Shown here in pieces: positions 8,391-17,373 of a stretch of DNA of 64,000 nt (position 1 is its first letter; each line of letters begins with the position of its first letter). Origin of the DNA: Frigoriglobus tundricola. Lineage in GTDB: Bacteria > Planctomycetota > Planctomycetia > Gemmatales > Gemmataceae. Both the position numbers and the translations under genes were made by a program. Under the pieces are notes generated by a model that was not told the DNA's origin, did no database searches, and worked only from the letters and a program-made list of their open reading frames with translations. Location of the stretch: contig NZ_CP053452.2 in assembly GCF_013128195.2 (NCBI RefSeq), positions 9,114,001-9,178,000 on the forward strand, written 5' to 3'.

Positions 8391-9689
8391 TCACAACCGC
8401 TTCACCACCACGAGCGTGCGGTCGTCGGCCGGCGTTGTTCCGGCAGTGAACAGGGTGTGCGTGGCGAGGATGGCCCGGAGCAGTGCCGCCGCGGTCGGGA
8501 GGCAGGTCGCGAGTTCCTCATCAATGCGGGCCGAGCCGAACACGTCGCCGTCCGTGTTCACCGCTTCGATCACGCCGTCGGTGAAGAACACGACCTGATC
8601 GCCCGGCAGGAGCGGCACCGTCTGTTCGAGGTACACCTCGTCCGGTTTGATGCCGAGCGGGAGCTTCTGCGCCCGGTTGAGTGCGAGTTTGAAGCCGTCG
8701 GCACAGCGCAGCAGACGCGGCGGGTTGTGGCCGGCGCTGGCGTAGCTCAGCGTGGCGTTCATCGGGTCGAACACCGCGTAGAACGCGGTCATAAAACTGC
8801 CCGTGGGTCGCGTGTAGCGCCGGGTCAGGTGAGCGTTCATATACGTGAGGAACTCGCCCGGCCGTTGCGGGTGCTCGACCCGGGTGTGCGCGATGCTGTG
8901 CGCGACCGCCATCAGCACCGCGGCGGGGGCGCCGTGCCCGCTGGCATCGGCGATCAGCACGCCGAGCCGGTCGTTCGGGAGCGGGAAGAAGTCGTAGTAG
9001 TCGCCGCCGGCGCGCTTGGCGGTCTGGTAGTGGACGGCCACGTCCAGGCCCGGCACCTTCGGCTTTTCGGCCGGCAGGAGCGATTTCTGGATCTCCGCGA
9101 TCGACCGGAGTTCGTAGTCCAGACCGTCGTAGGCCTCCTTTACCGCCTGAGACAGCACAACGGTCTGCGTCGCCCGCGTGAACAAGTTGCTCAGGAGTAC
9201 AAGATCGGCGACGCGCTCACGCGGGAACGATTCGGTGTCCTCGCGGGTGAGCACCAACATGTTCTGCGAGACGCCGTTGTCGTAATGGGGGACGGCGAGG
9301 AGCGACCGCTGACCGGCGAGGTACTCGGCGGCGGGGTCGTCGGGATCGACGACCAGATTGTCGATGATTCGCGGCTGGTCGCCGTAGAGCAGCTCCGCGA
9401 GCAACCCGCCGTGGTGAACCGGGAGCCGGTGCGACTCTTTCCACGGGTTGACCGGGTCCTTCCACATGCTGAACCGCGCGACGCGGTAGTCCGGGTGCCG
9501 CAGGCCGCGGCGCGAGAGCGTGAGGTGGCGGCTGACCGGGAACAATTGGGCCATGCGCCGGGCAAAGATCGCGTACATCTCTTGCGGGTCGGTGACCCGG
9601 CTGAGTTCGCGCATCACCTCGACGCTCACGGCCAGGCGGGCGCGCCAGTTACGCGGTTCGGTTTCGAAAAAGTCGGGTGCCACGGTCAT
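8391..9689 (-). CDS. GAF-domain SpoIIE/PP2C-type serine phosphatase (RsbU-like)
   Basis: 432 residues. About 25-185 is a GAF-like sensor region and 190-210 is the linker helix AEIQKSLLPAEKP, where Q-x-x-L-L-P is the classic start of the phosphatase region. The PP2C domain follows: KRAGGDYYDFFPL (metal-binding D230), LGVLIADASGHGAPAA (D248), YASAGHNPP, VFFTDGVIEA (D371) and ADDRTLVVV (D422/D423). All the metal-binding aspartates are present, so an active Ser/Thr phosphatase is expected. Relatives act on anti-anti-sigma factors in partner-switching control, but no anti-sigma or STAS gene lies nearby, so the target is unknown. There is no membrane segment. Confidence 0.9.
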   Translation of the reverse strand: MTVAPDFFETEPRNWRARLAVSVEVMRELSRVTDPQEMYAIFARRMAQLFPVSRHLTLSRRGLRHPDYRVARFSMWKDPVNPWKESHRLPVHHGGLLAELLYGDQPRIIDNLVVDPDDPAAEYLAGQRSLLAVPHYDNGVSQNMLVLTREDTESFPRERVADLVLLSNLFTRATQTVVLSQAVKEAYDGLDYELRSIAEIQKSLLPAEKPKVPGLDVAVHYQTAKRAGGDYYDFFPLPNDRLGVLIADASGHGAPAAVLMAVAHSIAHTRVEHPQRPGEFLTYMNAHLTRRYTRPTGSFMTAFYAVFDPMNATLSYASAGHNPPRLLRCADGFKLALNRAQKLPLGIKPDEVYLEQTVPLLPGDQVVFFTDGVIEAVNTDGDVFGSARIDEELATCLPTAAALLRAILATHTLFTAGTTPADDRTLVVVKRL

Positions 9690-10299
9690 TTGCCGCCTCC
9701 GCGGCTGTGATGCGAGCGACGATCCATGTGTCGAAGGGGGCGATTCGATCCGGGCCAGATGGGACGTCCCCTAGTAGACCCGCGAAGAGCCCCGGACGCA
9801 AGTCACTAGGACGCATTTACCCGATTTTCATCCGCCGGCCTGGCAATTTGATCGCCCCGGCACGTTGACCCCGACGGCGACACGAATAATTCTGGCAACC
9901 ATTGGATTGCCACCCAGCCCCGGCCCGTAGGAAACGCAGAGCGATCCACGCAACTCCCATCACACTCGGGCACTTCTTCAGAAATTCGACATCATATTCT
10001 GGAAAATGCTATAAGTTGTAAGCTCTATATTAACAATCGTCTAAATTTCGAGTGTTTGATCAACACGTCGCTGCCGCCCTTGGCGAAAGCCGGTCCGATT
10101 CGTCATCACAACCTGCACAATCAGAACGACTTGCACGAACGGCCGGGCAACGTTTCCGGGCGGTTCCTTGCATCGCGAGAGGGTCGGCCGTATAACGAAG
10201 GTAACACTTACCAGGCGTGCAGACTCTGCCGACCGGTAGAAGCTAGGTCCCGATCCCGACGGGTGTTCGTCTCTCCGCGACCGCCCGCGAGGTTCACAG
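9690..10299. other. Long intergenic region upstream of hisD
   Basis: 610 bases between divergent genes (phosphatase to the left, hisD to the right). It contains a markedly AT-rich block at about 9966-10057, unlike the rest of the window, and a promoter-like pair closer to hisD (listed separately). I see no coding frame with a ribosome-binding site and no tRNA-like fold. Confidence 0.5.
10168..10196 (+). promoter_or_regulatory. Candidate sigma70-type promoter of hisDC
   Basis: TTGCAT at 10168-10173 and TATAAC at 10191-10196 are separated by exactly 17 bases. The -10 box matches TATAAT at five of six positions, the -35 box at three of six. A start near 10203 would give a leader of about 97 bases before the hisD ATG. 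Motif evidence only. Confidence 0.4.
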
Positions 10300-11730
10300 A
10301 TGCCAGTTCTTAAGCTGCGGCGAATCGACCTGACAGCGTCCAACGCCGCGGCCCAAATCATCAAACTCCGCGACCAGTTCCGCACCGACTCCGAGGTGGT
10401 GTCGGCCGCCAGCAAAAAGAAAACGCAAGCGGTGTTCGGTGAGGCCCTTCCGCCGGTCCGGGCGGTCGAGCGCATCTGCACCGATGTGCGTGACAAGGGC
10501 CTGTCCGCGGTCCTGCACTACACCGAACTCTTTGACGGCGTGAAGCTGAAAGCCGATCAGATTCGCGTGAAGCCGGCCGAGCTCGCCGAAGCGCACGCAA
10601 AGGTCGGCGACGACTTCCTCGAAGTCATCCGCCAGATCCGTTACAACGTCCTCCAGTTTCAGTCGGGCCTGTTGCACTGCGACGCGGAAATGCGAGTCTC
10701 CGGCAAGCACGAGCTTCAGGTCCGGTACCGCCCGCTCAAGCGGGTCGGCGTGTACTGCCCCGGCGGCGCGGCGGCGTACCCGTCCACGCTCCTGATGACC
10801 GTTTGCCCGGCCCAAGCGGCCGGGTGCGAGCAGATCGTGGTGTGCATGCCGCCCAACGATAAGGGTGCGTACAACCGCGAGATGCTCGCGACCTGCCACG
10901 AACTCGGTATCACCGAAGTCTATCGGTTCGGCGGCGCTCAGGCGATTGCGGCAATGGCCTACGGTGTCGAGGGTATGAAGCCGGTCGATATCATCGTCGG
11001 ACCGGGGAACCAGTACGTCGCGCTGGCCAAGAAATACGTCTTCGGCCAGGTGGCCATCGACTGCATCGCCGGCCCGAGCGAAATCGTGGTTCTCGCGGAC
11101 GATTCCGCCCACCCCGACTACGTGGCCCTCGATCTGATCGCGCAAGCCGAACACTCGCCAGGAGTTGCGGTTCTGGTCACGTGGTACGAGCCGCTCATTA
11201 ACGAAGTTCAGGTGGCGCTCGAAAAGCGGCTCGCGAAGCTGTCCCGCGCCGACCTCGCACGCGATAGTTTGGAACGGTACGGCGCGCTCGTGCTGGCGCC
11301 AACCAAGGCCGCCGCCATCGACTGCGTGAACGCGATCGCCCCCGAACACTTGCACATCCAGACCCGCGACCCGGACGCACTGGTCGACGACATCGATAAC
11401 GCCGGTGCGGTCTTCCTGGGGCCGTTCACGCCGGTCGCGGTCGGCGACTACGCCGCTGGCCCGTCGCATGTCCTGCCGACCGGCGGCACCTCGCGGTTCG
11501 CCAGCGGGTTGAACGTGAACGATTTCCGCAAGCGCACGAGCATCCTCCGCTTCACGCGTCAGGGGCTCAAGGACATTTCCGAGGACGTGGTGTACCTGGC
11601 AAATAAGGAAGGGCTGACCGGCCACGCGGCCAGCGTCGAGTTGCGGGCCAACGATAATGGCCCCGCTGCCCGCCCGAAGCCGAAACCGGACAAAGTCCCG
11701 GCCGCTGCCGCGCCCATCGCGAAGAAGTAA
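10300..11730 (+). CDS. hisD: Histidinol dehydrogenase
   Basis: 476 residues. It catalyses the last two steps of histidine synthesis, oxidising L-histidinol to L-histidine with two NAD+, in the cytoplasm. Family residues are present: the Zn ligands fit Q282 and H285 (QAEHSP), D383 (VGDYAAGPSH) and H442 (GLTGHAAS); the catalytic Glu-His pair is E349-H350 in APEHLHI. GVYCPGG and GPGNQYVALAK also match. The last 30 or so residues are a Pro/Ala/Lys tail (KPKPDKVPAAAAPIAKK) absent from E. coli HisD (434 residues). Start: ATG with GAGG eight bases upstream. It is followed after two bases by hisC, so the two are surely co-transcribed. Confidence 0.97.
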   Translation: MPVLKLRRIDLTASNAAAQIIKLRDQFRTDSEVVSAASKKKTQAVFGEALPPVRAVERICTDVRDKGLSAVLHYTELFDGVKLKADQIRVKPAELAEAHAKVGDDFLEVIRQIRYNVLQFQSGLLHCDAEMRVSGKHELQVRYRPLKRVGVYCPGGAAAYPSTLLMTVCPAQAAGCEQIVVCMPPNDKGAYNREMLATCHELGITEVYRFGGAQAIAAMAYGVEGMKPVDIIVGPGNQYVALAKKYVFGQVAIDCIAGPSEIVVLADDSAHPDYVALDLIAQAEHSPGVAVLVTWYEPLINEVQVALEKRLAKLSRADLARDSLERYGALVLAPTKAAAIDCVNAIAPEHLHIQTRDPDALVDDIDNAGAVFLGPFTPVAVGDYAAGPSHVLPTGGTSRFASGLNVNDFRKRTSILRFTRQGLKDISEDVVYLANKEGLTGHAASVELRANDNGPAARPKPKPDKVPAAAAPIAKK

Positions 11731-11732
11731 CG

Positions 11733-12953
11733 ATGACCGGCGAAGAACCCACCCCCAACCCCTCCCTTCAGGGAGGGGAGCATGACCTCCGTGATTCAGT
11801 TACGTCTAAATCGTCTGTGGAGGCGACGCGTGCCGTCACCGCCTTCTCTTCAGGGAAGGGGGATGGGGGGTTAGGTGGTATTGAGACCGTTCGGCCGAAC
11901 ATCCGTGCAATGGCCGGCTACGTGCCCGGCGAGCAACTTAACGATCCGGACATCATCAAGCTCAACACGAACGAGAGCCCCTACCCGCCGAGTCCGCGGG
12001 TGTTCGACGCGCTCCGCGCCGCGCTCACGTCCAATAGCCTCCGCAAGTACCCGCAACCGTTCGGCGACACGTTCCGCAACGCCGCCGGCCGCGTGCTGAA
12101 CGTCGATCCCGATAGCATCCTGATCGGCAACGGCTCCGACGACATCCTGACCATCCTCACCCGGGCGTTCGTACCTGAAGGCGGGCTGATCGCGTCGCCG
12201 GCGCCGAGTTACATCCTGTACAAGAGCCTCGCGGAGATTCAGGGCGCGCGGTTTCACGCCATCCCGTTCACGCACGACTGGCGAACGGATCGGGACTCCT
12301 GGCCGCGCGGGGCGAGTCTGTCCTTCGTGCCGAATCCCAATTCGCCCACTGGCACGGTTCTCGACCCGATCGACGTCCTTCGGCTCTCCAAGCGCGTCTC
12401 ACCGAACCCGCTGGTCGTTGACGAAGCGTATGCCGACTTTGCGGAACCGCCCGGATACGTGCCGCTGGTCGCGGATTGGGACAACCTCATCGTCACCCGC
12501 ACCTTCAGTAAGTCGTATGCCCTGGCGGGCATCCGGTTCGGGTTCGCGGTCGCGCGACCGGAACTCGTGCGCGAGCTGTTGAAGGTGAAGGACTCCTACA
12601 ACTGCGACGTCCTCAGCCTGGCCGCGGCAACCGCGGCGATTGAGGATCAGGACTACTTCCGCGAGGTGAGGACGAAGATCATCGCGACTCGTGCGCGCAT
12701 GACCCGGGAACTCGCGGCGCTGGGTTTCGAAGTGACGCCGAGCCATGCGAACTTCGTCTGGTGTCGGCGCGCCGACAAACCACTAAAGCCGATTTACGAA
12801 GAGCTGAAGCGTCAGAAGATTCTGGTCCGCTATATGAACTACCCTGTCGGCCCCATCGGCTCGCCACCGGGAGCCTACGACGGCCTGCGCATGTCCGTCG
12901 GTACCGACGCCGAAATCGATCGGCTGCTCGAAGAGCTGCGCGGAATCGTGTAG
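11733..12953 (+). CDS. hisC: Histidinol-phosphate aminotransferase
   Basis: 406 residues. A PLP enzyme converting imidazole-acetol phosphate and glutamate to histidinol phosphate and 2-oxoglutarate. RPNIRAMAGYVPGEQ, KLNTNESPYPPSP, GNGSDDIL, FVPNPNSPTG, VVDEAYADFAE and TRTFSKSYALAGIRFG (PLP Lys K260) are typical. Normal family similarity begins at about residue 52, and the rest has the usual 355-residue length. The first roughly 50 residues (MTGEEPTPNPSLQGGE and onward) are translated from a C-rich repeat (11747-11880). No in-frame ATG, GTG or TTG occurs after that repeat before the conserved core until the Met of AMAGYV, so the repeat is probably translated. The ATG lies two bases after the hisD stop. 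Confidence 0.93.
   Translation: MTGEEPTPNPSLQGGEHDLRDSVTSKSSVEATRAVTAFSSGKGDGGLGGIETVRPNIRAMAGYVPGEQLNDPDIIKLNTNESPYPPSPRVFDALRAALTSNSLRKYPQPFGDTFRNAAGRVLNVDPDSILIGNGSDDILTILTRAFVPEGGLIASPAPSYILYKSLAEIQGARFHAIPFTHDWRTDRDSWPRGASLSFVPNPNSPTGTVLDPIDVLRLSKRVSPNPLVVDEAYADFAEPPGYVPLVADWDNLIVTRTFSKSYALAGIRFGFAVARPELVRELLKVKDSYNCDVLSLAAATAAIEDQDYFREVRTKIIATRARMTRELAALGFEVTPSHANFVWCRRADKPLKPIYEELKRQKILVRYMNYPVGPIGSPPGAYDGLRMSVGTDAEIDRLLEELRGIV
11747..11880. repeat. C-rich foldback repeat inside the 5' end of hisC
   Basis: Two outward-facing units, each with its own small palindrome. The left one (11747-11778) reads ACCCCCAACCCC then TCCCTTCAGGGAGGGGAG. The right one (11842-11880) is its approximate reverse complement (TTCAGGGAAGGGGGATGG, then GGGGTTAGGT). 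About 60 bases lie between. The same C-rich unit occurs at 48183-48218 and 48846-48886. Confidence 0.7.
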
Positions 12954-13450
12954 GGCCCACCGCGTCTCGCGAAACCATCTCCTGAGACATGGGCGATCGG
13001 ATCGAAGCGGCGGCTCAGACCGTTCTGTTCGTACCGGCCTGCCATCTGCCGGATACTCGCCCCCGTGATACGGGATCGTGAGGATTGCGGCCCCTGGGAC
13101 CGCGGTCGTCCCGCCCGCTTATTACGCCCGCGAAATCTCGCGGGCGGGCCTCGGATCGCGAGATGATCCGCAACGCAGCGGGCGGGAGGCCGCGGTCCCA
13201 GGATCAGAAATCAACACGACTGGGTATGATGCGTTCGCATTTTCTGGGAGAGCGAGGTTCCGTCGCTGCGACACGAGTTGGTTGTCGCAATCGTGAGGCG
13301 AAGCTGTTACCCCCGTAACAGCCGGCTCCGGCCGCAAGTCTCCTCCCAGGAAACGGCGCACCGCCGACGGGCGCCTTGATGGGAATGACGGGTCGCTCTC
13401 TCCTCCTCCGCCAGTACACTTCTCAGCACACGCTTTTCCGGAGACTCGTC
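12954..13450. other. Intergenic region between hisC and the double peptidase
   Basis: 497 bases with no supported gene. The main content is the foldback element at 13093-13203. The stretch 13204-13440 is plain sequence leading to the GGAGA site used by the peptidase gene. Confidence 0.6.
13093..13203. repeat. Foldback element ending CCTGGGACCGCGG, copy 2
   Basis: Left arm 13093-13118 (CCTGGGACCGCGGTCGTC then CCGCCCGC), right arm 13177-13203, its reverse complement with two or three changes. Inside lies a second perfect hairpin, CGCCCGCGA / TCGCGGGCG, around 13125-13146, so the element can form nested stems. It shares the outer 13 bases with the element at 7363-7485. Confidence 0.8.
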
Positions 13451-16400
13451 GTGTTGCGCACCCTCACGCTGCTGACCGCGCTTGCGGTCCCGTCTGTCGT
13501 TCACGCTCAACCGCTGCGAACGGTCGCGGAGAAGAGCGACTACAAGGCCACATCGAAAGCCTCCGACGTACTGGCATTCTGCGAAGCGATCGTGAAACGC
13601 GGACCGACCGCGAAGCTCGATTACTTCGGCACGACGAACGAGGGCCGGAAGCTCCCCCTGCTGGTCATCGCCGACCCGCCCGTTTCCTCTGCCGAAGAGG
13701 CGAAGAAGTCCGGAAAGCTCGTCGTTCTGGCGTTCGCGAACATCCACGCCGGCGAAGTGGACGGCAAGGAAGCGCTGCTCGCGCTCGCTCGCGACCTCAC
13801 GGATAAAACCTCTCACCCGCTGCTCAAAGACCTCGTCGTCCTGCTCGTTCCGAATCTGAACGCGGACGGGAACGAGAAGATCGACCCCAAGCACCGGCTC
13901 GGCGACAACGGCCCGATCGACGGTGCCGGTACGCGCCAGAACGCTCAGGGGCTCGACCTCAACCGCGACTTCATCAAGCTCGAATCGCCGGAGATTCGCG
14001 CGCTGGTGAAGCTGGTCCACACCTGGGACCCGGCGTTCATCATCGACTGCCACACCACCAACGGCAGCCACCACCGTCACACGCTCACCTACGACGGCCC
14101 GCGCTACCCGTCCACCGATACCGATGTCGCGAAGTGGACGCTCAACACGCTCTTTCCGGCCGTCACGAAGAAGGTGAAAGCCGCGACCGGGTTCGACATC
14201 GCACCTTACGGCAACTTCAGTCGAGACCGCACGAAGTGGGAGACCTACCCCGCCCTGCCCCGGTACAGCATCCAATATTTCGCACTGTGCGGCAAAGTCG
14301 GCATCCTGAGCGAATCGTACAGCTACGCGACGTTCAAAGACCGCATCGACTCCACCCGGGCCTTCGTGACCGCCTGCTTCGAGGTCGCGGCCGACAAGCG
14401 GAATGAACTCGTCAAACTCACGGAGCCGCCGAAGCCGACGCGGGTACCCCTCCGCACGGAGACGACGGCGTTCAAGGAGAAGTCCACGATCCTGGGCTTC
14501 GAGGAAGTCGAGAAGGACGGCAAGCGCGTTCTGACCGACAAGCACAAGGAGTACTCGCTCGATCTAGTCATGCGGGTGACGGAGAAGGAACTCGTCGAAC
14601 CGCCGTTCGCGTACCTCGTGGCACCGGGTCACGCCGCCGTGCTGGAAACGTTGCAACGGCACGGCTTGCAGGTCGAAGAACTCCGCGAAGACATCGACCT
14701 CGAAACCGAATCGTTCCTCGTGACGAAGGTGGACACCCAACCCTACGCTGAATCGAAAAAGTACCTGCTCGTCACCGAAGCGGGGGGCGACTGGAAGCGC
14801 AAAACGCGCCGCGTGCCGGCCGGCACGGTCGTCGTGAAGACCGCACAGCCCCGCGGGCTGCTCGCGGCGTTCCTGCTGGAACCGCGCAGCGAAGACGGAC
14901 TGACCACATGGGGGTCCTTCACCAAGGAAATGGTGCCCGGCCGCGACTTCCCCGTGCAACGGCTCCCGAAAGCGCACCCATTGGCTCTCGGCGCCGTCCG
15001 CCCGCTACCGGAAACCGTGACGACGAACAAACCAATCACGGAAGCCGTGCTCCTGGGCCGCGGCGGCGGGTTCACGTTCGGGTTCGCCGGTTCGCCGCTC
15101 TCAACGGGCGCGTGGGTGGACGCCGATCACTTCCTCCAGGTGAAAGAGGGCAAGCTCCTCAAAGTCGAGGCCCGCACCGGGGCGGGCGAGCCGTTCACCG
15201 ATCCCGCGAAGATCAAGAAATCGCTCAGCGCGCTCAAAGACGTGAACGAGGCGACAGCGGACCGGCTCTCGAAAGGCACATCGTTCCGCACCAACCCGAA
15301 CCGGACCGCGTTCCTGTTCGACATCGGGCCGGATCTGGGGCTCGCGTACTTCGACGGCACGCCGGCCGTGCGCCTCACGAAAAGCGCTGGCCCGAAAGAA
15401 CACGTGGGCTTCGCACCGGACGGCAAACGGATCGCGTTCGTGCGGGGTGAAAACCTTTTCGCCGTAGATGTGGAGAAACAACAGGAAAAGCAACTCACCG
15501 ACGACGGCGGTGGCGATGTGTTCAACGCCAAGGGCGACTGGGTGTACGAGGAGGAAATCTTCAACCGGAGCGGTCGGGTCTACTGGTGGTCGCCCGACGG
15601 GAACCAGATCGCCTTCCTCCGCTTCGACGACGCACCGGTGAAGAAATTCAACCTCGTCGAACTGAACACGCCGCAGGGCCGCCTGGAGAGTTATGCGTAC
15701 CCGAAGCCGGGCGACCCGAACCCGACCGTGAAGCTCGGCGTGGTGCCAGCCGACGGCGGTAAGCCCGCGTTCCTCGACCTCACGGGGTATAAGCCCGAAG
15801 AGACGGTCATCGCCCGCGTCGGCTGGGTGCCCGGATCGAAGACGGTTTTCGCTTACGTTCAGAACCGCACGCAGACGTGGCTCGATTTCGTGACCTGGGA
15901 TTCACCCGACGCCAAGCCGAAGAAACTGTTCCGCGAGACGACGAAGGCGTGGGTGGACGACCCCGGCGAACCGCACTACCTCCCGGACGGCTCGTTCCTG
16001 TTTCCCAGCGAGCGCTCGGGCTGGAAGCACCTGTACCACTACGCGCCGGACGGCACCCTGCTCGCCCCGATCACGAAAGGCGACTGGGAAGTGAAAGAGG
16101 TTCTCCGCCTCGACGCGCCCGAGAAGACCGTTTACTTCACGGCGACGTTCACCAGCCCGACCGGACTGGACCTGTGCCGCGCGGCCTTCGGGGGGGAAAC
16201 GGAACTCGTCACCGACCGGGGCCGGTCGCACCGCGTTTCGCTCGCCCCGAAAGGGCCGCTCTACATCGACCGGTTCAGCGACCCGCACACGCCGACGTGT
16301 GCGGACGTGTGCGAGATCAACAAGGGGAGCGTGCGCCGGCTCGACACGAACCCGGTGTACCTCCGCGCTGAGTACACGTTCGGCCGGTACGAGCGGGTCC

Positions 16401-17140
16401 AGATCGCACTCAAGGACGGCTTCGTTCTGGAAGGCGCGATCACCTACCCGCCCAACTTCGACAAAAGCAAGAAGTACCCGGTGTGGCTCTTCACCTACGG
16501 CGGACCGCACACGCCCACCCTGAGCGACGAGTGGGGCGGTGGGCACATCATGGAGCAAACACTCGCGACCAGCGGCATCATCAGTTTCCGCGTGGACCCG
16601 CGCTCGGCCAGTGGCAAGGGCGCGCGGTCCGCGTGGGCGTGTTACAAGCAGCTCGGCGTGCAGGAACTCGCGGACCTGGAAGAAGCGGTCGCGTGGCTGG
16701 CGAAGAACCCCTACGTGGATGCGTCGCGGGTGGGCATCAGCGGACACAGCTACGGCGGGTTCATGGCCGCCTACGCGCTGACCCACTCGAAGACGTTCAG
16801 CGCCGGCATCGCGTCCGGGGCGGTGACCGACTGGAAGCTGTACGACACGATCTACACCGAGCGGTACATGCTGACGCCGAAGGAGAACCCCGAGGGCTAT
16901 GCGAAATCGAGCTGCGTGGCCGCGGCGAAGAACCTTCACGGCCGGCTCCTCATCGTCCACGGGATGATGGACGACAACGTTCACATGCAGAACAGCGTGC
17001 AACTGGTGGACGCCCTCCAGCGGGCCAATAAGGACTTCGAGCTGATGCTGTACCCGCATGACCGGCACGGCATCGGCGGCGCGCACTACCTGAAGCTCCA
17101 ACTGGAGTTCATCCGCCGCACGATGGGCGTGCAGAAGTAA
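13451..17140 (+). CDS. Exported double peptidase: M14 carboxypeptidase fused to DPP-IV-type S9 peptidase
   Basis: 1,229 residues from GTG 13451, six bases after GGAGA; the start gives a signal peptide LRTLTLLTALAVPSVVHAQ. Residues about 30-350 are an M14 zinc carboxypeptidase: NIHAGEVDG (Zn ligands H99, E102), DLNRDF, IIDCHTTNGS (third Zn ligand H201) and LSESYSY with catalytic Glu near 288. Residues about 540-960 form a DPP-IV beta-propeller with the DWVYEEE double-Glu motif at D696. Residues about 970-1229 are the S9 hydrolase: GISGHSYGGFMAAY (S1100), MMDDNVHMQN (D1174/D1175) and HDRHGI (H1206). Both active sites look complete. The propeller and hydrolase would remove Xaa-Pro dipeptides from N-termini, while M14 trims from the C-terminus or cleaves related amides. 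Probably periplasmic; single-gene unit. Confidence 0.9.
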   Translation: MLRTLTLLTALAVPSVVHAQPLRTVAEKSDYKATSKASDVLAFCEAIVKRGPTAKLDYFGTTNEGRKLPLLVIADPPVSSAEEAKKSGKLVVLAFANIHAGEVDGKEALLALARDLTDKTSHPLLKDLVVLLVPNLNADGNEKIDPKHRLGDNGPIDGAGTRQNAQGLDLNRDFIKLESPEIRALVKLVHTWDPAFIIDCHTTNGSHHRHTLTYDGPRYPSTDTDVAKWTLNTLFPAVTKKVKAATGFDIAPYGNFSRDRTKWETYPALPRYSIQYFALCGKVGILSESYSYATFKDRIDSTRAFVTACFEVAADKRNELVKLTEPPKPTRVPLRTETTAFKEKSTILGFEEVEKDGKRVLTDKHKEYSLDLVMRVTEKELVEPPFAYLVAPGHAAVLETLQRHGLQVEELREDIDLETESFLVTKVDTQPYAESKKYLLVTEAGGDWKRKTRRVPAGTVVVKTAQPRGLLAAFLLEPRSEDGLTTWGSFTKEMVPGRDFPVQRLPKAHPLALGAVRPLPETVTTNKPITEAVLLGRGGGFTFGFAGSPLSTGAWVDADHFLQVKEGKLLKVEARTGAGEPFTDPAKIKKSLSALKDVNEATADRLSKGTSFRTNPNRTAFLFDIGPDLGLAYFDGTPAVRLTKSAGPKEHVGFAPDGKRIAFVRGENLFAVDVEKQQEKQLTDDGGGDVFNAKGDWVYEEEIFNRSGRVYWWSPDGNQIAFLRFDDAPVKKFNLVELNTPQGRLESYAYPKPGDPNPTVKLGVVPADGGKPAFLDLTGYKPEETVIARVGWVPGSKTVFAYVQNRTQTWLDFVTWDSPDAKPKKLFRETTKAWVDDPGEPHYLPDGSFLFPSERSGWKHLYHYAPDGTLLAPITKGDWEVKEVLRLDAPEKTVYFTATFTSPTGLDLCRAAFGGETELVTDRGRSHRVSLAPKGPLYIDRFSDPHTPTCADVCEINKGSVRRLDTNPVYLRAEYTFGRYERVQIALKDGFVLEGAITYPPNFDKSKKYPVWLFTYGGPHTPTLSDEWGGGHIMEQTLATSGIISFRVDPRSASGKGARSAWACYKQLGVQELADLEEAVAWLAKNPYVDASRVGISGHSYGGFMAAYALTHSKTFSAGIASGAVTDWKLYDTIYTERYMLTPKENPEGYAKSSCVAAAKNLHGRLLIVHGMMDDNVHMQNSVQLVDALQRANKDFELMLYPHDRHGIGGAHYLKLQLEFIRRTMGVQK

Positions 17141-17144
17141 AGTG

Positions 17145-17276
17145 AAAGAGGGTTATCCGCAGATTCCGCAGATGAACACAGATTGAAGATCCAAAGAAAG
17201 AATGAGATTGAATCATAATTTCATTCTCTTGGTTTCAATCGGTGTCGATCTGCGTAATCTGCGGATAACCCTCTTT
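17145..17276. repeat. Long foldback repeat upstream of ychF, copy A
   Basis: 132 bases that fold on themselves almost throughout. The outer arms are AAAGAGGGTTATCCGCAGAT and its complement ending at 17276. Inner pairs are GATTGAA with TTCAATC, and AGAATGA with TCATTCT. The centre is AT-rich. It begins four bases after the stop of the double peptidase and ends about 100 bases before ychF. It shares TCTGCGTAATCTGCGGATAA with copy B. Confidence 0.85.
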
Positions 17277-17373
17277 ACTCGGAGTCGCGTCAAGAAGCCC
17301 CTACCCGAGAACCGGCGCGGTCGTAGATAGAAGCATTCGTGCGTGTGCTTTGCCACTTGCGGGGAACTGCCAG

